DNA of 47,204 bases from Shewanella corallii (GTDB taxonomy: Bacteria > Pseudomonadota > Gammaproteobacteria > Enterobacterales > Shewanellaceae). Location: positions 1 to 47,204 of the forward strand of contig NZ_JAKIKT010000017.1 in assembly GCF_023349125.1 (NCBI RefSeq), written 5' to 3'. A program made the position numbers and the translations under genes. Shown here piece by piece: positions 28,557-37,100 of the stretch; position 1 is the stretch's first letter, and every line of letters begins with the position of its first letter. The notes beneath the pieces are model-generated. The model did not search any database, was not told the origin of the DNA, and was given only the letters and a program-made list of their open reading frames with translations.

Positions 28557-28925
28557 ATGATCCAAATGCAATCGACTCTGGACGTCGCGTGTAATAGTGG
28601 CGCTCGCAGAGTTCAGTGTATTAAGGTCTTGGGTGGCTCTCATCGTCGTTATGCCGGTATCGGCGACATCATCAAGGTTTCTGTTAAAGAAGCTATTCCT
28701 CGCGCTAAAGCGAAGAAAGGTGATGTGTATAACGCGGTGGTAGTCCGTACTAAGAAAGGCGTACGTCGTCCAGACGGTTCTGTCATTCGCTTCGATCGGA
28801 ATGCAGCGGTTCTGCTGAACGCAAACCTTGCACCGATTGGTACTCGTATCTTTGGACCAGTGACTCGTGAATTGCGTACTGAGCAGTTCATGAAAATCGT
28901 ATCGCTGGCACCAGAAGTACTGTAA
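28557..28925 (+). CDS. rplN: 50S ribosomal protein L14
   Basis: L14 sits at the subunit interface and forms bridges with 16S rRNA. The 122-residue protein begins MIQMQSTLDVACNSGARRVQ. The frame is open to 28476, but this ATG has the family start and a gcggagcac ribosome binding region. The AIPRAKAKKGDV and VRRPDGSVIRFD segments are typical. It heads the spc operon. Confidence 0.98.
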   Translation: MIQMQSTLDVACNSGARRVQCIKVLGGSHRRYAGIGDIIKVSVKEAIPRAKAKKGDVYNAVVVRTKKGVRRPDGSVIRFDRNAAVLLNANLAPIGTRIFGPVTRELRTEQFMKIVSLAPEVL

Positions 28926-28936
28926 GGAGCTTCAAA

Positions 28937-29251
28937 ATGGCAGCTAAAATCCGTCGTCAAGACGAAGTAATTGTACTGGCAGGTAAAGACAAGGGTAAAA
29001 CCGGTAAGGTTTCCCAGGTTCTGCCTACTGGTAAGGTGATTGTTGAAGGCATCAATCTCGTTAAGAAGCACACTAAGCCAAACCCACAGCTGGGCGTAAC
29101 TGGTGGCATCGTTGAGAAAGAAGCTGCGATTCAAGCATCTAATGTAGCGATCGTAAACCCTGCCACTGGCAAGGCTGATCGTGTAGGTTTCCGATTTGAA
29201 GATGGCAAGAAAGTGCGTTTCTTCAAATCGAACGGTGAACTCGTTAAGTAA
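28937..29251 (+). CDS. rplX: 50S ribosomal protein L24
   Basis: One of the two assembly-initiator proteins of the 50S subunit. The 104-residue length is typical. The KOW motif DEVIVLAGKDKGKTGKVSQV (9-28) and the loop KKHTKPNPQLGVTGGI identify it. AAGGAG precedes the ATG. rplE follows after 12 bases; in E. coli the rplX-rplE junction is the S8 repressor site. Confidence 0.98.
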   Translation: MAAKIRRQDEVIVLAGKDKGKTGKVSQVLPTGKVIVEGINLVKKHTKPNPQLGVTGGIVEKEAAIQASNVAIVNPATGKADRVGFRFEDGKKVRFFKSNGELVK

Positions 29252-29263
29252 TTGGAGTAAACG

Positions 29264-29803
29264 ATGGCGAAACTGCATGATAAATACAAAGAGACTGTTA
29301 TTGCTGAGCTGACTAAAAAGTTCGGTTATACCAGTGTCATGCAAGTCCCTCGGATTGAGAAAATCACCCTGAACATGGGTGTTGGCGAAGCCGTTGCAGA
29401 CAAGAAAATCATGGAAAATGCTGTCCGTGATATGACTGCAATCGCTGGCCAGAAGCCAGTAGTAACTGTTGCTCGTAAATCAGTTGCAGGCTTCAAAATC
29501 CGTGAAGGCTACCCTATTGGTTGTAAAGTCACTCTGCGCGGTGAGCGCATGTGGGAATTCTTTGAGCGTTTGGTTGACATCGCTATCCCACGTATCCGTG
29601 ACTTCCGTGGTCTGAGCGCTAAGTCGTTCGACGGTCGCGGTAACTACGCTATGGGCGTTCGTGAGCAAATCATTTTCCCTGAAATTGATTACGACAAAAT
29701 CGACAAGATTCGTGGTATGGATATCGTTATCACTACCTCAGCGAAGAATGACGAAGAAGGTCGTGCTCTGTTAGACGCTTTTAACTTCCCATTCAAAAAG
29801 TAA
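29264..29803 (+). CDS. rplE: 50S ribosomal protein L5
   Basis: L5 binds 5S rRNA in the central protuberance. The 179-residue length equals E. coli. MQVPRIEKITLNMGVGEA, GQKPVVTVARKSVAGFKIR and VREQIIFPEIDYDK are family hallmarks. The start region corresponds to the S8 autoregulatory target of E. coli spc mRNA; I have not confirmed the fold here. Confidence 0.98.
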   Translation: MAKLHDKYKETVIAELTKKFGYTSVMQVPRIEKITLNMGVGEAVADKKIMENAVRDMTAIAGQKPVVTVARKSVAGFKIREGYPIGCKVTLRGERMWEFFERLVDIAIPRIRDFRGLSAKSFDGRGNYAMGVREQIIFPEIDYDKIDKIRGMDIVITTSAKNDEEGRALLDAFNFPFKK

Positions 29804-29813
29804 GGGTAGCGTA

Positions 29814-30119
29814 ATGGCAAAACAATCAATGAAAGCACGTGAAGCTAAGCGTGCAGCACTCGTGGCTAAGTACGCTGAAAAGCGTGCAGCTCTGAAAGCT
29901 ATCATCAGCAGCCCAGAGTCTTCTGACGAAGCTCGTTGGGACGCAGTAATGAAGCTGCAAGCCCTACCACGTGATTCCAGCGCAGCGCGTCAGCGTAACC
30001 GTTGTAATCAAACTGGACGCCCACATGGTGTTCTGCGCAAGTTCGGCCTGAGCCGTATCAAACTGCGTGAAGCAACCATGCGTGGTGAAGTTCCTGGTCT
30101 GCGTAAGGCCAGCTGGTAA
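29814..30119 (+). CDS. rpsN: 30S ribosomal protein S14 (zinc-free form)
   Basis: Late-assembly protein of the 30S head. The 101-residue long form lacks the CxxC zinc pairs of the short paralogue and has a single cysteine, in RQRNRCNQTGRPHG. It ends in EVPGLRKASW. Thus zinc is not needed by this S14, whereas L36 in the same operon is the zinc-binding type. Confidence 0.97.
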   Translation: MAKQSMKAREAKRAALVAKYAEKRAALKAIISSPESSDEARWDAVMKLQALPRDSSAARQRNRCNQTGRPHGVLRKFGLSRIKLREATMRGEVPGLRKASW

Positions 30120-30143
30120 GCACTTGTCACGGAGTAAGCTAAT

Positions 30144-30536
30144 ATGAGCATGCAAGATCCTATTGCGGATATGTTGACCCGTATCCGTAACGGCCAAGCT
30201 GCTAACAAAGTATCTGTGAAGATGCCTTCTGCCAAGCTGAAAGTAGCTATCGCTAAGCTGCTGAAAGACGAAGGTTATATCACTGACTACGCTGTAGCAG
30301 GTGAAGCCAAGCCAGAACTGGAAATCACTCTGAAGTATTTCCAAGGCAAAGCTGTTGTTGAGACTATCCAGCGTGTATCCCGTCCTGGTCTTCGTATTTA
30401 CAAAGGTAAAAACGAGTTGCCAAAGGTTATGGGCGGTCTGGGTGTCGCAATCGTGTCCACTTCTCAAGGCCTGATGACTGATCGCGCCGCCCGCCTCGCA
30501 GGCATGGGTGGTGAGGTTATCTGCTACGTAGCATAA
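30144..30536 (+). CDS. rpsH: 30S ribosomal protein S8
   Basis: Primary binder of the 16S rRNA central domain and, in E. coli, translational repressor of the spc operon. The 130-residue length equals E. coli. MSMQDPIADMLTRIRNGQ and the C-terminal TSQGLMTDRAARLAGMGGE (in part) are characteristic. An acGGAG ribosome binding site precedes it. Confidence 0.98.
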   Translation: MSMQDPIADMLTRIRNGQAANKVSVKMPSAKLKVAIAKLLKDEGYITDYAVAGEAKPELEITLKYFQGKAVVETIQRVSRPGLRIYKGKNELPKVMGGLGVAIVSTSQGLMTDRAARLAGMGGEVICYVA

Positions 30537-30547
30537 GGAGCTAGGAA

Positions 30548-31081
30548 ATGTCTCGTGTAGCAAAAGCACCAGTCACTATCCCAGCTGGCGTAGAGGTGAC
30601 TTTAAATGGTCAGGAAATTACCGTTAAAGGCGGTAAAGGTACTCTGACTCGAGTAATCAACAGTGCAGTAGCAGTTGTTGTTGAAGATAACCAAGTTAAG
30701 TTTGGTCCAGTAGAAGGTGTTGAAGGTGCTTGGGCTCAAGCCGGTACCGCACGCGCTCTGGTTAACAACATGGTTGTCGGTGTGTCTGAAGGTTTCGTTA
30801 AGAAGCTGAAGCTGATCGGTGTTGGTTACCGTGCCAAAGTTGTTGGCAACGGTGTTGACCTGACCCTAGGTTTCTCACACCCACTGGTTCACACTCTGCC
30901 TGCTGGCGTAACTGCAGAATGCCCTAGCCAAACTGACATCGTCCTCACCGGCGTTGATAAGCAGTTGGTTGGTCAGGTAGCTGCAGAAATTCGTGGATAC
31001 CGTCCACCTGAGCCTTACAAGGGCAAGGGTGTTCGTTATGAAGACGAACAAGTACGCCGTAAAGAGGCTAAGAAGAAGTAA
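30548..31081 (+). CDS. rplF: 50S ribosomal protein L6
   Basis: L6 lies near the sarcin-ricin loop and supports factor binding. The 177-residue length equals E. coli L6. It has two related domains; the second ends with the highly conserved IRGYRPPEPYKGKGVRYEDE (168 region, overlapping the C-terminus). AAGGAG precedes the ATG; rplR starts 10 bases downstream. Confidence 0.98.
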   Translation: MSRVAKAPVTIPAGVEVTLNGQEITVKGGKGTLTRVINSAVAVVVEDNQVKFGPVEGVEGAWAQAGTARALVNNMVVGVSEGFVKKLKLIGVGYRAKVVGNGVDLTLGFSHPLVHTLPAGVTAECPSQTDIVLTGVDKQLVGQVAAEIRGYRPPEPYKGKGVRYEDEQVRRKEAKKK

Positions 31082-31091
31082 GGTACGCGAT

Positions 31092-31442
31092 ATGGATAAG
31101 AAACAATCTCGCTTGCGCCGCGCTACTCGTGCCCGCAAGAAGATCCAAGAGCTGGGCGCTAACCGTCTGGTTGTACATCGTACTCCGCGTCACATTTACG
31201 CTCAGGTTATCAGCCCTGAAGCGGTAGTTATCGCTACTGCATCTACTGCCGAAAAAGCAGTTAAAGAAGGTCTGAAGTACAGCGGTAACGTAGACGCAGC
31301 CAAGGCAGTGGGTAAAGCCGTTGCTGAACGCGCGATCGAAAAAGGCGTGACTGTTGTTGCCTTCGATCGTTCTGGTTTCAAGTATCACGGTCGTGTAGCT
31401 GCGCTGGCAGATGCTGCTCGTGAAGCTGGCCTCCAGTTCTAA
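31092..31442 (+). CDS. rplR: 50S ribosomal protein L18
   Basis: Binds 5S rRNA with L5 in the central protuberance. The protein is 116 residues from MDKKQSRLRRATRARKKI. The open frame reaches back to 30993 inside rplF, but that part has no similarity and this ATG is the family start. FDRSGFKYHGRVAALADAAR near the C-terminus is diagnostic. Confidence 0.98.
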   Translation: MDKKQSRLRRATRARKKIQELGANRLVVHRTPRHIYAQVISPEAVVIATASTAEKAVKEGLKYSGNVDAAKAVGKAVAERAIEKGVTVVAFDRSGFKYHGRVAALADAAREAGLQF

Positions 31443-31454
31443 GGGGTTTATACA

Positions 31455-31958
31455 ATGGCTAAAGTAGAAGCTCAGCAAAAAGACGATCTGCAAGAAAAAC
31501 TGATTGCAGTAAATCGTGTTTCTAAAGTAGTTAAGGGCGGCCGTATCTTCAGCTTCACTGCACTGACTGTAGTTGGTGATGGCGCTGGTAAGATCGGTTA
31601 TGGCTACGGTAAAGCTCGCGAAGTTCCAGCTGCTATTCAAAAAGCAATGGAAAAAGCTCGCCGTAACATGGTTACCGTTGAACTGAACGAAGGCACTCTG
31701 CACCACCCAGTGAAGGGTCGCCACTCTGGTTCTCGCGTATACATGCAGCCAGCCTCTGAAGGTACCGGTATTATTGCCGGTGGCGCAATGCGTGCCGTAT
31801 TGGAAGTAGCAGGCGTTCATAACGTTCTGTCTAAAGCATACGGTTCCACTAACCCGATCAACATCGTACGTGCAACTGTTGACGCTCTGGTACATATGAA
31901 GTCTCCAGCGCAGATCGCAGCCAAGCGTGGCCTGAATGTTGACGAAATTCGGGGGTAA
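31455..31958 (+). CDS. rpsE: 30S ribosomal protein S5
   Basis: S5 affects decoding accuracy and helps unwind mRNA at the entry channel. The 167-residue length equals E. coli. The N-terminal loop VVKGGRIFSFTALTVVGD, where spectinomycin-resistance changes occur in E. coli, is of wild-type form. The C-terminal domain has GTGIIAGGAMRAVLEVAGV. It is followed 6 bases later by rpmD. Confidence 0.98.
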   Translation: MAKVEAQQKDDLQEKLIAVNRVSKVVKGGRIFSFTALTVVGDGAGKIGYGYGKAREVPAAIQKAMEKARRNMVTVELNEGTLHHPVKGRHSGSRVYMQPASEGTGIIAGGAMRAVLEVAGVHNVLSKAYGSTNPINIVRATVDALVHMKSPAQIAAKRGLNVDEIRG

Positions 31959-31964
31959 TGCACC

Positions 31965-32147
31965 ATGGCAACTAAGACTATTAAAGTAACTCAGACCAAA
32001 AGTGCTATCGGCCGTCTGCCTAAGCACCGCGCGACTCTGACAGGCCTGGGCCTGCGTCGCATCGGTCACACTGTTGAACTGGAAGATACTCCAGCTGTTC
32101 GCGGTATGATCAACAAGGTCTACTACATGGTTAAGGTGGAGGATTAA
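31965..32147 (+). CDS. rpmD: 50S ribosomal protein L30
   Basis: Small 50S protein with a ferredoxin-like fold. The 60 residues (E. coli 59) include KVTQTKSAIGRLPKHRATL and LGLRRIGHTVEL in the conserved order. It starts 6 bases after rpsE and ends 3 bases before rplO, so these are tightly coupled. Confidence 0.97.
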   Translation: MATKTIKVTQTKSAIGRLPKHRATLTGLGLRRIGHTVELEDTPAVRGMINKVYYMVKVED

Positions 32148-32150
32148 TCA

Positions 32151-32585
32151 ATGAAATTGAATACTCTATCCCCAGCAGCAGGTTCTAAATCTGCTCCTAA
32201 GCGTGTAGGCCGTGGTATCGGTTCTGGCTTGGGCAAGACTGCTGGTCGCGGTCACAAGGGTCAAAAATCTCGTTCCGGCGGCGGTGTACGCGTTGGCTTC
32301 GAGGGTGGTCAGATGCCACTGAAGATCCGTCTGCCTAAGTTCGGTTTTACCTCTCGCACTGCGATGGTAACCGCGGAAGTTCGCGTAGGCGAACTGGCTA
32401 AAGTAAACGGTGATGTTATCGACCTGAACGCACTGAAAGATGCGAACGTAATTACTCGCAACATCCAGTTTGCGAAAATCGTTCTTTCAGGTACCATTGA
32501 GCGCCCAGTGACCGTTAAAGGTCTGAAGGTAACCAAAGGTGCACGTGCAGCTATCGAAGCTGCCGGCGGTAAGATCGAGGAATAA
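32151..32585 (+). CDS. rplO: 50S ribosomal protein L15
   Basis: Assembly protein with a long glycine- and arginine-rich N-terminal extension into the 23S rRNA. The 144-residue length equals E. coli. LNTLSPAAGSKSAPKRVGRG and the glycine-rich GRGHKGQKSRSGGG stretch identify it. secY follows after 7 bases. Confidence 0.98.
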   Translation: MKLNTLSPAAGSKSAPKRVGRGIGSGLGKTAGRGHKGQKSRSGGGVRVGFEGGQMPLKIRLPKFGFTSRTAMVTAEVRVGELAKVNGDVIDLNALKDANVITRNIQFAKIVLSGTIERPVTVKGLKVTKGARAAIEAAGGKIEE

Positions 32586-32592
32586 TACGTCG

Positions 32593-33933
32593 ATGGCAAA
32601 ACCAGGACTTGACTTAAAAAGCGCGAAGGGCGGCTTTTCAGAATTGAAGGCCCGTCTCTTGTTCGTGATTGGTGCAATTATCGTCTTTAGGGCGGGTTCG
32701 TTTGTGCCAATTCCTGGTATTGACGCTGCTGTATTAGCCGAGCTGTTCGCTCAGCAGAAGGGAACCATCCTAGGCATGTTCAACATGTTCTCGGGTGGTG
32801 CCCTTGAGCGCGCCTCCATCTTTGCATTGGGTATCATGCCGTACATTTCGGCGTCGATTATCATGCAATTGCTGACTGTTGTGCATCCTGCACTTGCTGA
32901 ACTGAAGAAGGAAGGTGAGTCAGGACGTAAGAAGATCAGTCAGTACACTCGATGGGGTACGCTGGTGCTGGGTACGTTCCAGTCGATCGGTATTGCAACC
33001 GGATTACCAAATCTGATGCCTGGCCTGGTGGTCAACGCAGGTTTTGGTTTCTATTTCGTTGCAGTCGTGAGCTTGGTTACCGGGACTATGTTCCTGATGT
33101 GGCTGGGCGAACAAATTACCGAACGAGGCATAGGTAACGGTATTTCGATCCTGATTTTTGCAGGTATCGTAGCCGGCTTGCCCTCTGCTATCGGCCAAAC
33201 TGCCGAGCAGGCGCGTCAAGGCGATTTGAACGTACTGGTGCTGCTGTTAATTGCAGTCATCATATTTGCAGTGACTTACTTCGTGGTATTCGTAGAGCGT
33301 GGTCAACGTCGTATCGTTGTTAACTACGCCAAGCGTCAGCAGGGCCGTAAGGTATTTGCTGCGCAATCTACCCATTTGCCACTGAAGGTCAACATGGCGG
33401 GTGTTATCCCTCCAATTTTTGCGTCCAGCATCATTCTGTTCCCTGGAACCCTGGCTCAGTGGTTCGGTCAGAATGAGTCCATGTCATGGTTGAGCGATTT
33501 CTCGCTGGCTGTGTCACCAGGACAGCCGCTGTACTCATTGTTGTATGCAGCTGCAATTATCTTCTTCTGTTTCTTCTACACTGCGTTGGTGTTTAACCCA
33601 CGCGAAACAGCAGACAACCTGAAGAAGAGTGGTGCGTTCATTCCCGGGATTCGTCCTGGAGAACAGACTTCGCGTTACATTGATAAAGTAATGACCCGAC
33701 TGACTCTGGCCGGTGCGTTATACATTACCTTTATCTGTTTAATTCCGGAGTTCATGCTTATCACTTGGAAGGTACAGTTCTATTTTGGCGGTACCTCACT
33801 GCTGATTATGGTAGTAGTGATCATGGACTTCATGGCTCAGGTTCAGACCCATATGATGTCTCATCAATATGAGTCTGTAATGAAAAAAGCCAACTTGGTG
33901 AACAAAGCGAATCTTGATCGCTTTGGCCGCTAA
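32593..33933 (+). CDS. secY: Preprotein translocase subunit SecY
   Basis: Central channel of the Sec translocon in the inner membrane. The 446-residue protein has about ten hydrophobic segments, starting at LLFVIGAIIVFRAGSFVPIPG. The plug region after segment 1, the GIMPYISASIIMQLL segment and the cytosolic loop FVERGQRRIVVNYAKRQ that contacts SecA and ribosomes are clear. The start at MAKPGLDLKSAKGGF follows a GAGGA box near the rplO stop; the frame is open 54 bases further but inside rplO. Its partner SecE is at 6565-6939. Confidence 0.98.
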   Translation: MAKPGLDLKSAKGGFSELKARLLFVIGAIIVFRAGSFVPIPGIDAAVLAELFAQQKGTILGMFNMFSGGALERASIFALGIMPYISASIIMQLLTVVHPALAELKKEGESGRKKISQYTRWGTLVLGTFQSIGIATGLPNLMPGLVVNAGFGFYFVAVVSLVTGTMFLMWLGEQITERGIGNGISILIFAGIVAGLPSAIGQTAEQARQGDLNVLVLLLIAVIIFAVTYFVVFVERGQRRIVVNYAKRQQGRKVFAAQSTHLPLKVNMAGVIPPIFASSIILFPGTLAQWFGQNESMSWLSDFSLAVSPGQPLYSLLYAAAIIFFCFFYTALVFNPRETADNLKKSGAFIPGIRPGEQTSRYIDKVMTRLTLAGALYITFICLIPEFMLITWKVQFYFGGTSLLIMVVVIMDFMAQVQTHMMSHQYESVMKKANLVNKANLDRFGR

Positions 33934-33955
33934 CCTGGCTTAACGGAGTGGTGAA

Positions 33956-34069
33956 ATGAAAGTTCGTGCTTCCGTGAAGAAGATCTGCCGTAACTGCAAG
34001 ATCATCAAGCGTAGTGGCGTTGTACGCGTTATCTGTGTTGAACCAAAACACAAACAGCGTCAAGGCTAA
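33956..34069 (+). CDS. rpmJ: 50S ribosomal protein L36 (zinc-binding form)
   Basis: The smallest 50S protein, 37 residues, starting [17 protein letters not shown] and ending KHKQRQG. Cys11, Cys14, Cys27 and His32 form the zinc ribbon, so this is the zinc-dependent form. A cGGAG ribosome binding site precedes the ATG, 22 bases after the secY stop. It is the last gene of the spc operon. Confidence 0.96.
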
Positions 34070-34076
34070 AAAATCC

Positions 34077-34104
34077 GGCCAGTTCCTGTAAATCAGGACT
34101 GGCC
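34077..34104. terminator. Hairpin between rpmJ and rpsM
   Basis: ggccagttcctg (34077-34088) pairs with caggactggcc (34094-34104) with one bulged T. On the plus strand it is followed by six A residues, not T, so it lacks the tail of an intrinsic terminator for the spc operon. On the minus strand the flanking A-rich ctaaaaaat would read as the T-run. It may be an mRNA-stabilising or attenuating stem. Confidence 0.55.
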
Positions 34105-34113
34105 AAAAAATGA

Positions 34114-34142
34114 TTGCAAACCCGTCATCTGTCGAGTATCCT
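34114..34142 (+). promoter_or_regulatory. Putative alpha operon promoter
   Basis: TTGCAA (34114-34119), 17 bases, TATCCT (34137-34142), 43 bases before rpsM. The -10 box is moderate. In E. coli, S4 represses this operon by binding a pseudoknot around the rpsM start; such a fold was not tested here. Confidence 0.5.
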
Positions 34143-34185
34143 TTCGGGCTTTTCACAGATGGCCTTTTGACTTAAGGAGTGCATA

Positions 34186-34542
34186 GTGGCCCGTATCGCT
34201 GGCATTAACATTCCTGATCATAAGCATACAGTCATTGCATTGACTGCTATCTACGGCATTGGTCGTACTCGCGCACAAGCTATTTGCGCGGCTACTGCTA
34301 TTGCTGAAGACGCTAAGATCAAGGAACTGAGCGAAGCTCAAATCGATACCCTGCGCGAAGAAGTTGCCAAATACGTAGTAGAAGGTGACTTGCGTCGTGA
34401 GGTTTCCATGAACATCAAGCGTCTGATGGACCTTGGTTGTTACCGTGGCCTCCGTCATCGCCGCAGCCTGCCCCTGCGTGGGCAACGTACTAAGACCAAT
34501 GCGCGTACTCGCAAAGGTCCACGTAAACCAATCAAGAAGTAA
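34186..34542 (+). CDS. rpsM: 30S ribosomal protein S13
   Basis: 30S head protein contacting P-site tRNA and bridging to L5. The 118-residue length matches E. coli. The start is GTG behind AAGGAG; the protein begins ARIAGINIPDHKHTVIALT after the initiator. The helix-hairpin-helix YGIGRTRAQAI and the basic tail RGQRTKTNARTRKGP are typical. First gene of the alpha operon. Confidence 0.98.
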   Translation: MARIAGINIPDHKHTVIALTAIYGIGRTRAQAICAATAIAEDAKIKELSEAQIDTLREEVAKYVVEGDLRREVSMNIKRLMDLGCYRGLRHRRSLPLRGQRTKTNARTRKGPRKPIKK

Positions 34543-34558
34543 CGGGAAGGTAGTATAA

Positions 34559-34951
34559 ATGGCTAAAATTCCGTCACGTTCTCCGCGTAAGCGCGTACGT
34601 AAGCAGGTTGCTGATGGCATGGCGCACATCCATGCGTCTTTCAACAACACAATTGTTACTATCACCGACCGTCAAGGTAATGCTCTTTCCTGGGCAACTG
34701 CAGGTGGCAGTGGTTTCCGTGGTTCACGTAAATCTACTCCGTTTGCTGCACAGGTTGCTGCTGAGCGTGCAGGTACTGCTGCTCAGGATTACGGCGTTAA
34801 GAACCTTGAAGTGTTCGTGAAGGGTCCAGGTCCAGGTCGTGAATCAGCCATTCGTGCGCTGAACGCTGTTGGTTACAAAATTACCAACATTACCGATGTG
34901 ACTCCGATCCCTCATAACGGTTGTCGCCCTCCTAAAAAGCGTCGCGTGTAA
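34559..34951 (+). CDS. rpsK: 30S ribosomal protein S11
   Basis: Platform protein near the Shine-Dalgarno helix. The 130 residues include HIHASFNNTIVTITDRQGN and end in HNGCRPPKKRRV; the Asn-Gly in that tail is the isoaspartate site known in E. coli S11. It lies 16 bases after rpsM. Confidence 0.98.
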   Translation: MAKIPSRSPRKRVRKQVADGMAHIHASFNNTIVTITDRQGNALSWATAGGSGFRGSRKSTPFAAQVAAERAGTAAQDYGVKNLEVFVKGPGPGRESAIRALNAVGYKITNITDVTPIPHNGCRPPKKRRV

Positions 34952-34981
34952 CGCGAACTATAGGATAGTTGGAGAAAGATA

Positions 34982-35602
34982 ATGGCAAGATACTTGGGTC
35001 CTAAGCTCAAGCTCAGCCGCCGTGAAGGTACAGATCTGTTCCTGAAGAGCGGTGTGAGAGCAATTGATTCGAAGTGTAAGCTTGAAGCTGCACCAGGTCA
35101 GCACGGCGCTCGTAAGCCTCGTCTGTCTGAGTACGGTCTACAGCTGCGCGAGAAGCAAAAAGTTCGTCGTATTTACGGTGTACTGGAAAAGCAGTTCCGT
35201 AACTACTATAAAGAAGCTGCACGTCTGAAAGGCAACACTGGTGAAAACCTGCTGCAACTTTTGGAAACCCGTCTGGATAACGTAGTTTATCGTATGGGCT
35301 TTGGTGCGACACGTGCAGAAGCACGTCAGCTGGTTAGCCATAAGTCTGTTATGGTAAACGGTCGTGTTGTTAACATTCCTTCATTCAAAGTGTCTGCGAA
35401 TGATGTAGTAAGCATCCGTGAGAAGTCTCAGAAGCAAGCTCGTATTAAAGCTGCTCTGGAAGTGGCTGCTCAACGTGAGAAGCCTACATGGATTGAAGTA
35501 GACTCAGCTAAGATGGAAGGTGCTTTCAAGCGCATTCCAGAACGTAGCGATTTGTCTGCGGAAATTAACGAACAGCTGATCGTCGAGCTTTACTCTAAGT
35601 AA
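34982..35602 (+). CDS. rpsD: 30S ribosomal protein S4
   Basis: Assembly initiator of the 30S subunit and, in E. coli, repressor of the alpha operon. The 206-residue length equals E. coli. ARYLGPKLKLSRREGTDLFL starts the protein; the S4 RNA-binding domain has RLDNVVYRMGFGATRAEARQ near 96-115. It carries one cysteine (CKLEAAPGQHG) rather than the four-cysteine zinc site of other forms. Confidence 0.98.
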   Translation: MARYLGPKLKLSRREGTDLFLKSGVRAIDSKCKLEAAPGQHGARKPRLSEYGLQLREKQKVRRIYGVLEKQFRNYYKEAARLKGNTGENLLQLLETRLDNVVYRMGFGATRAEARQLVSHKSVMVNGRVVNIPSFKVSANDVVSIREKSQKQARIKAALEVAAQREKPTWIEVDSAKMEGAFKRIPERSDLSAEINEQLIVELYSK

Positions 35603-35626
35603 GGCTAACAAACAAGAGAGGACACA

Positions 35627-36616
35627 ATGCAGGGTTCTGTTACAGAATTTCTTAAACCGCGTCTCGTTGATATCGAGCAGGTTAACCCAACTCGTGCCAA
35701 GGTTACTCTGGAGCCGCTAGAGCGTGGTTTCGGTCATACTCTGGGTAACGCGTTGCGTCGCATCCTTTTGTCGTCTATGCCCGGCTGCGCGGTTACCGAA
35801 GTCGAGATCGATGGCGTGCTGCATGAATACAGCAGCAAGGAAGGCGTACAAGAAGATATCCTTGAAATCTTGTTGAACCTGAAGGGTTTGGCAGTGGTTA
35901 TCGAGGGTAAAGACGAGGCTATGCTCACTCTGAGCAAGTCCGGCGCAGGCCCTGTCACCGCAGCAGATATCACTCACGATGGTGATGTTACCATCATGAA
36001 TCCTGATCATGTTATCTGTCACCTGACCGGTAACCATGACATCAGCATGCGTATCCGCGTTGAGCGTGGTCGCGGTTATGTGCCAGCATCTGCTCGTGCA
36101 CAGACTGAAGACGATGATCGCCCAATCGGCCGTCTGTTGGTTGATGCTTCTTTCTCACCTGTAGCTCGCATTGCTTACAATGTTGAAGCCGCTCGTGTAG
36201 AACAGCGTACTGACCTGGACAAGCTGGTAATCGATATGACCACTAACGGTACTATCGACCCAGAAGAAGCTATCCGTCGCTCTGCGACCATCCTGGCTGA
36301 ACAGCTGGATGCGTTTGTTGAACTGCGCGATGTTTCTGAGCCAGAGCAGAAAGAAGAGAAGCCAGAATTCGATCCGATTCTGTTGCGTCCTGTCGACGAT
36401 TTAGAGCTAACTGTACGTTCGGCTAACTGTCTGAAGGCCGAAGCGATTCATTACATCGGTGATCTGGTACAGCGCACTGAAGTTGAGCTGCTCAAGACTC
36501 CTAACCTGGGTAAGAAATCTCTTACCGAGATCAAGGACGTGTTGGCATCTCGCGGACTGTCGTTAGGTATGCGTCTGGAAAACTGGCCTCCAGCTAGTTT
36601 GGCCGACGACCTATAA
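35627..36616 (+). CDS. rpoA: RNA polymerase alpha subunit
   Basis: The alpha dimer assembles RNA polymerase, and its C-terminal domain binds UP elements and activators. The 329-residue length equals E. coli. The N-terminal domain shows ERGFGHTLGNALRRILLSSM (about 32-51). The linker near 235-248 is acidic, and the C-terminal domain has VRSANCLKAEAIHYIGDLVQ, with the DNA-binding Arg and Asn, then GKKSLTEIK. Placed between rpsD and rplQ as in E. coli. Confidence 0.99.
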   Translation: MQGSVTEFLKPRLVDIEQVNPTRAKVTLEPLERGFGHTLGNALRRILLSSMPGCAVTEVEIDGVLHEYSSKEGVQEDILEILLNLKGLAVVIEGKDEAMLTLSKSGAGPVTAADITHDGDVTIMNPDHVICHLTGNHDISMRIRVERGRGYVPASARAQTEDDDRPIGRLLVDASFSPVARIAYNVEAARVEQRTDLDKLVIDMTTNGTIDPEEAIRRSATILAEQLDAFVELRDVSEPEQKEEKPEFDPILLRPVDDLELTVRSANCLKAEAIHYIGDLVQRTEVELLKTPNLGKKSLTEIKDVLASRGLSLGMRLENWPPASLADDL

Positions 36617-36656
36617 GTCCCAGGTTTGTACAGATTTAGGTTATAAGGATTAGGTC

Positions 36657-37055
36657 ATGCGCCATCGTAAGAGTGGTCGTCAACTAAACCGTAACAGCAG
36701 CCATCGCCAAGCTATGTTCCGTAACATGGCATCTTCACTGGTACGTCATGAAATTATCAAGACTACCGTTGTGAAGGCGAAAGAACTGCGTCGCGTAGTT
36801 GAGCCTCTGATAACACTTGCTAAAAGTGACAGCGTTGCAAACCGTCGTCTGGCGTTTGCTCGTACCCGCGATCAAGAAGTCGTAGGTAAACTGTTTAACG
36901 AATTGGGTCCACGCTACCAGGAACGTCCTGGTGGTTACACCCGTATCCTGAAGTGCGGTCTGCGTACCGGTGATAAAGCCCCTATGGCTTACATCGAGCT
37001 GGTAGGTCGCCCAGAAGCTGCAGAAGCTGTTGAAGCTGAAGCCGCTGCTGAGTAA
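36657..37055 (+). CDS. rplQ: 50S ribosomal protein L17
   Basis: 50S protein near the exit tunnel and last gene of the alpha operon. The 132 residues start MRHRKSGRQLNRNSSHRQAM, the diagnostic sequence, and include YTRILKCGLRTGDKAPMAYI. The C-terminal tail is rich in alanine and glutamate. A terminator begins 17 bases after the stop. Confidence 0.98.
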   Translation: MRHRKSGRQLNRNSSHRQAMFRNMASSLVRHEIIKTTVVKAKELRRVVEPLITLAKSDSVANRRLAFARTRDQEVVGKLFNELGPRYQERPGGYTRILKCGLRTGDKAPMAYIELVGRPEAAEAVEAEAAAE

Positions 37056-37071
37056 TCTCAGGCTACAAGAA

Positions 37072-37100
37072 AAAACCGGACCTTAGTGTCCGGTTTTTTT
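37072..37100 (+). terminator. alpha operon terminator
   Basis: Stem aaaaccggac (37072-37081) / gtccggtttt (37088-37097), six-base loop and a T-run to 37100. It ends the ribosomal protein supercluster. Confidence 0.95.
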
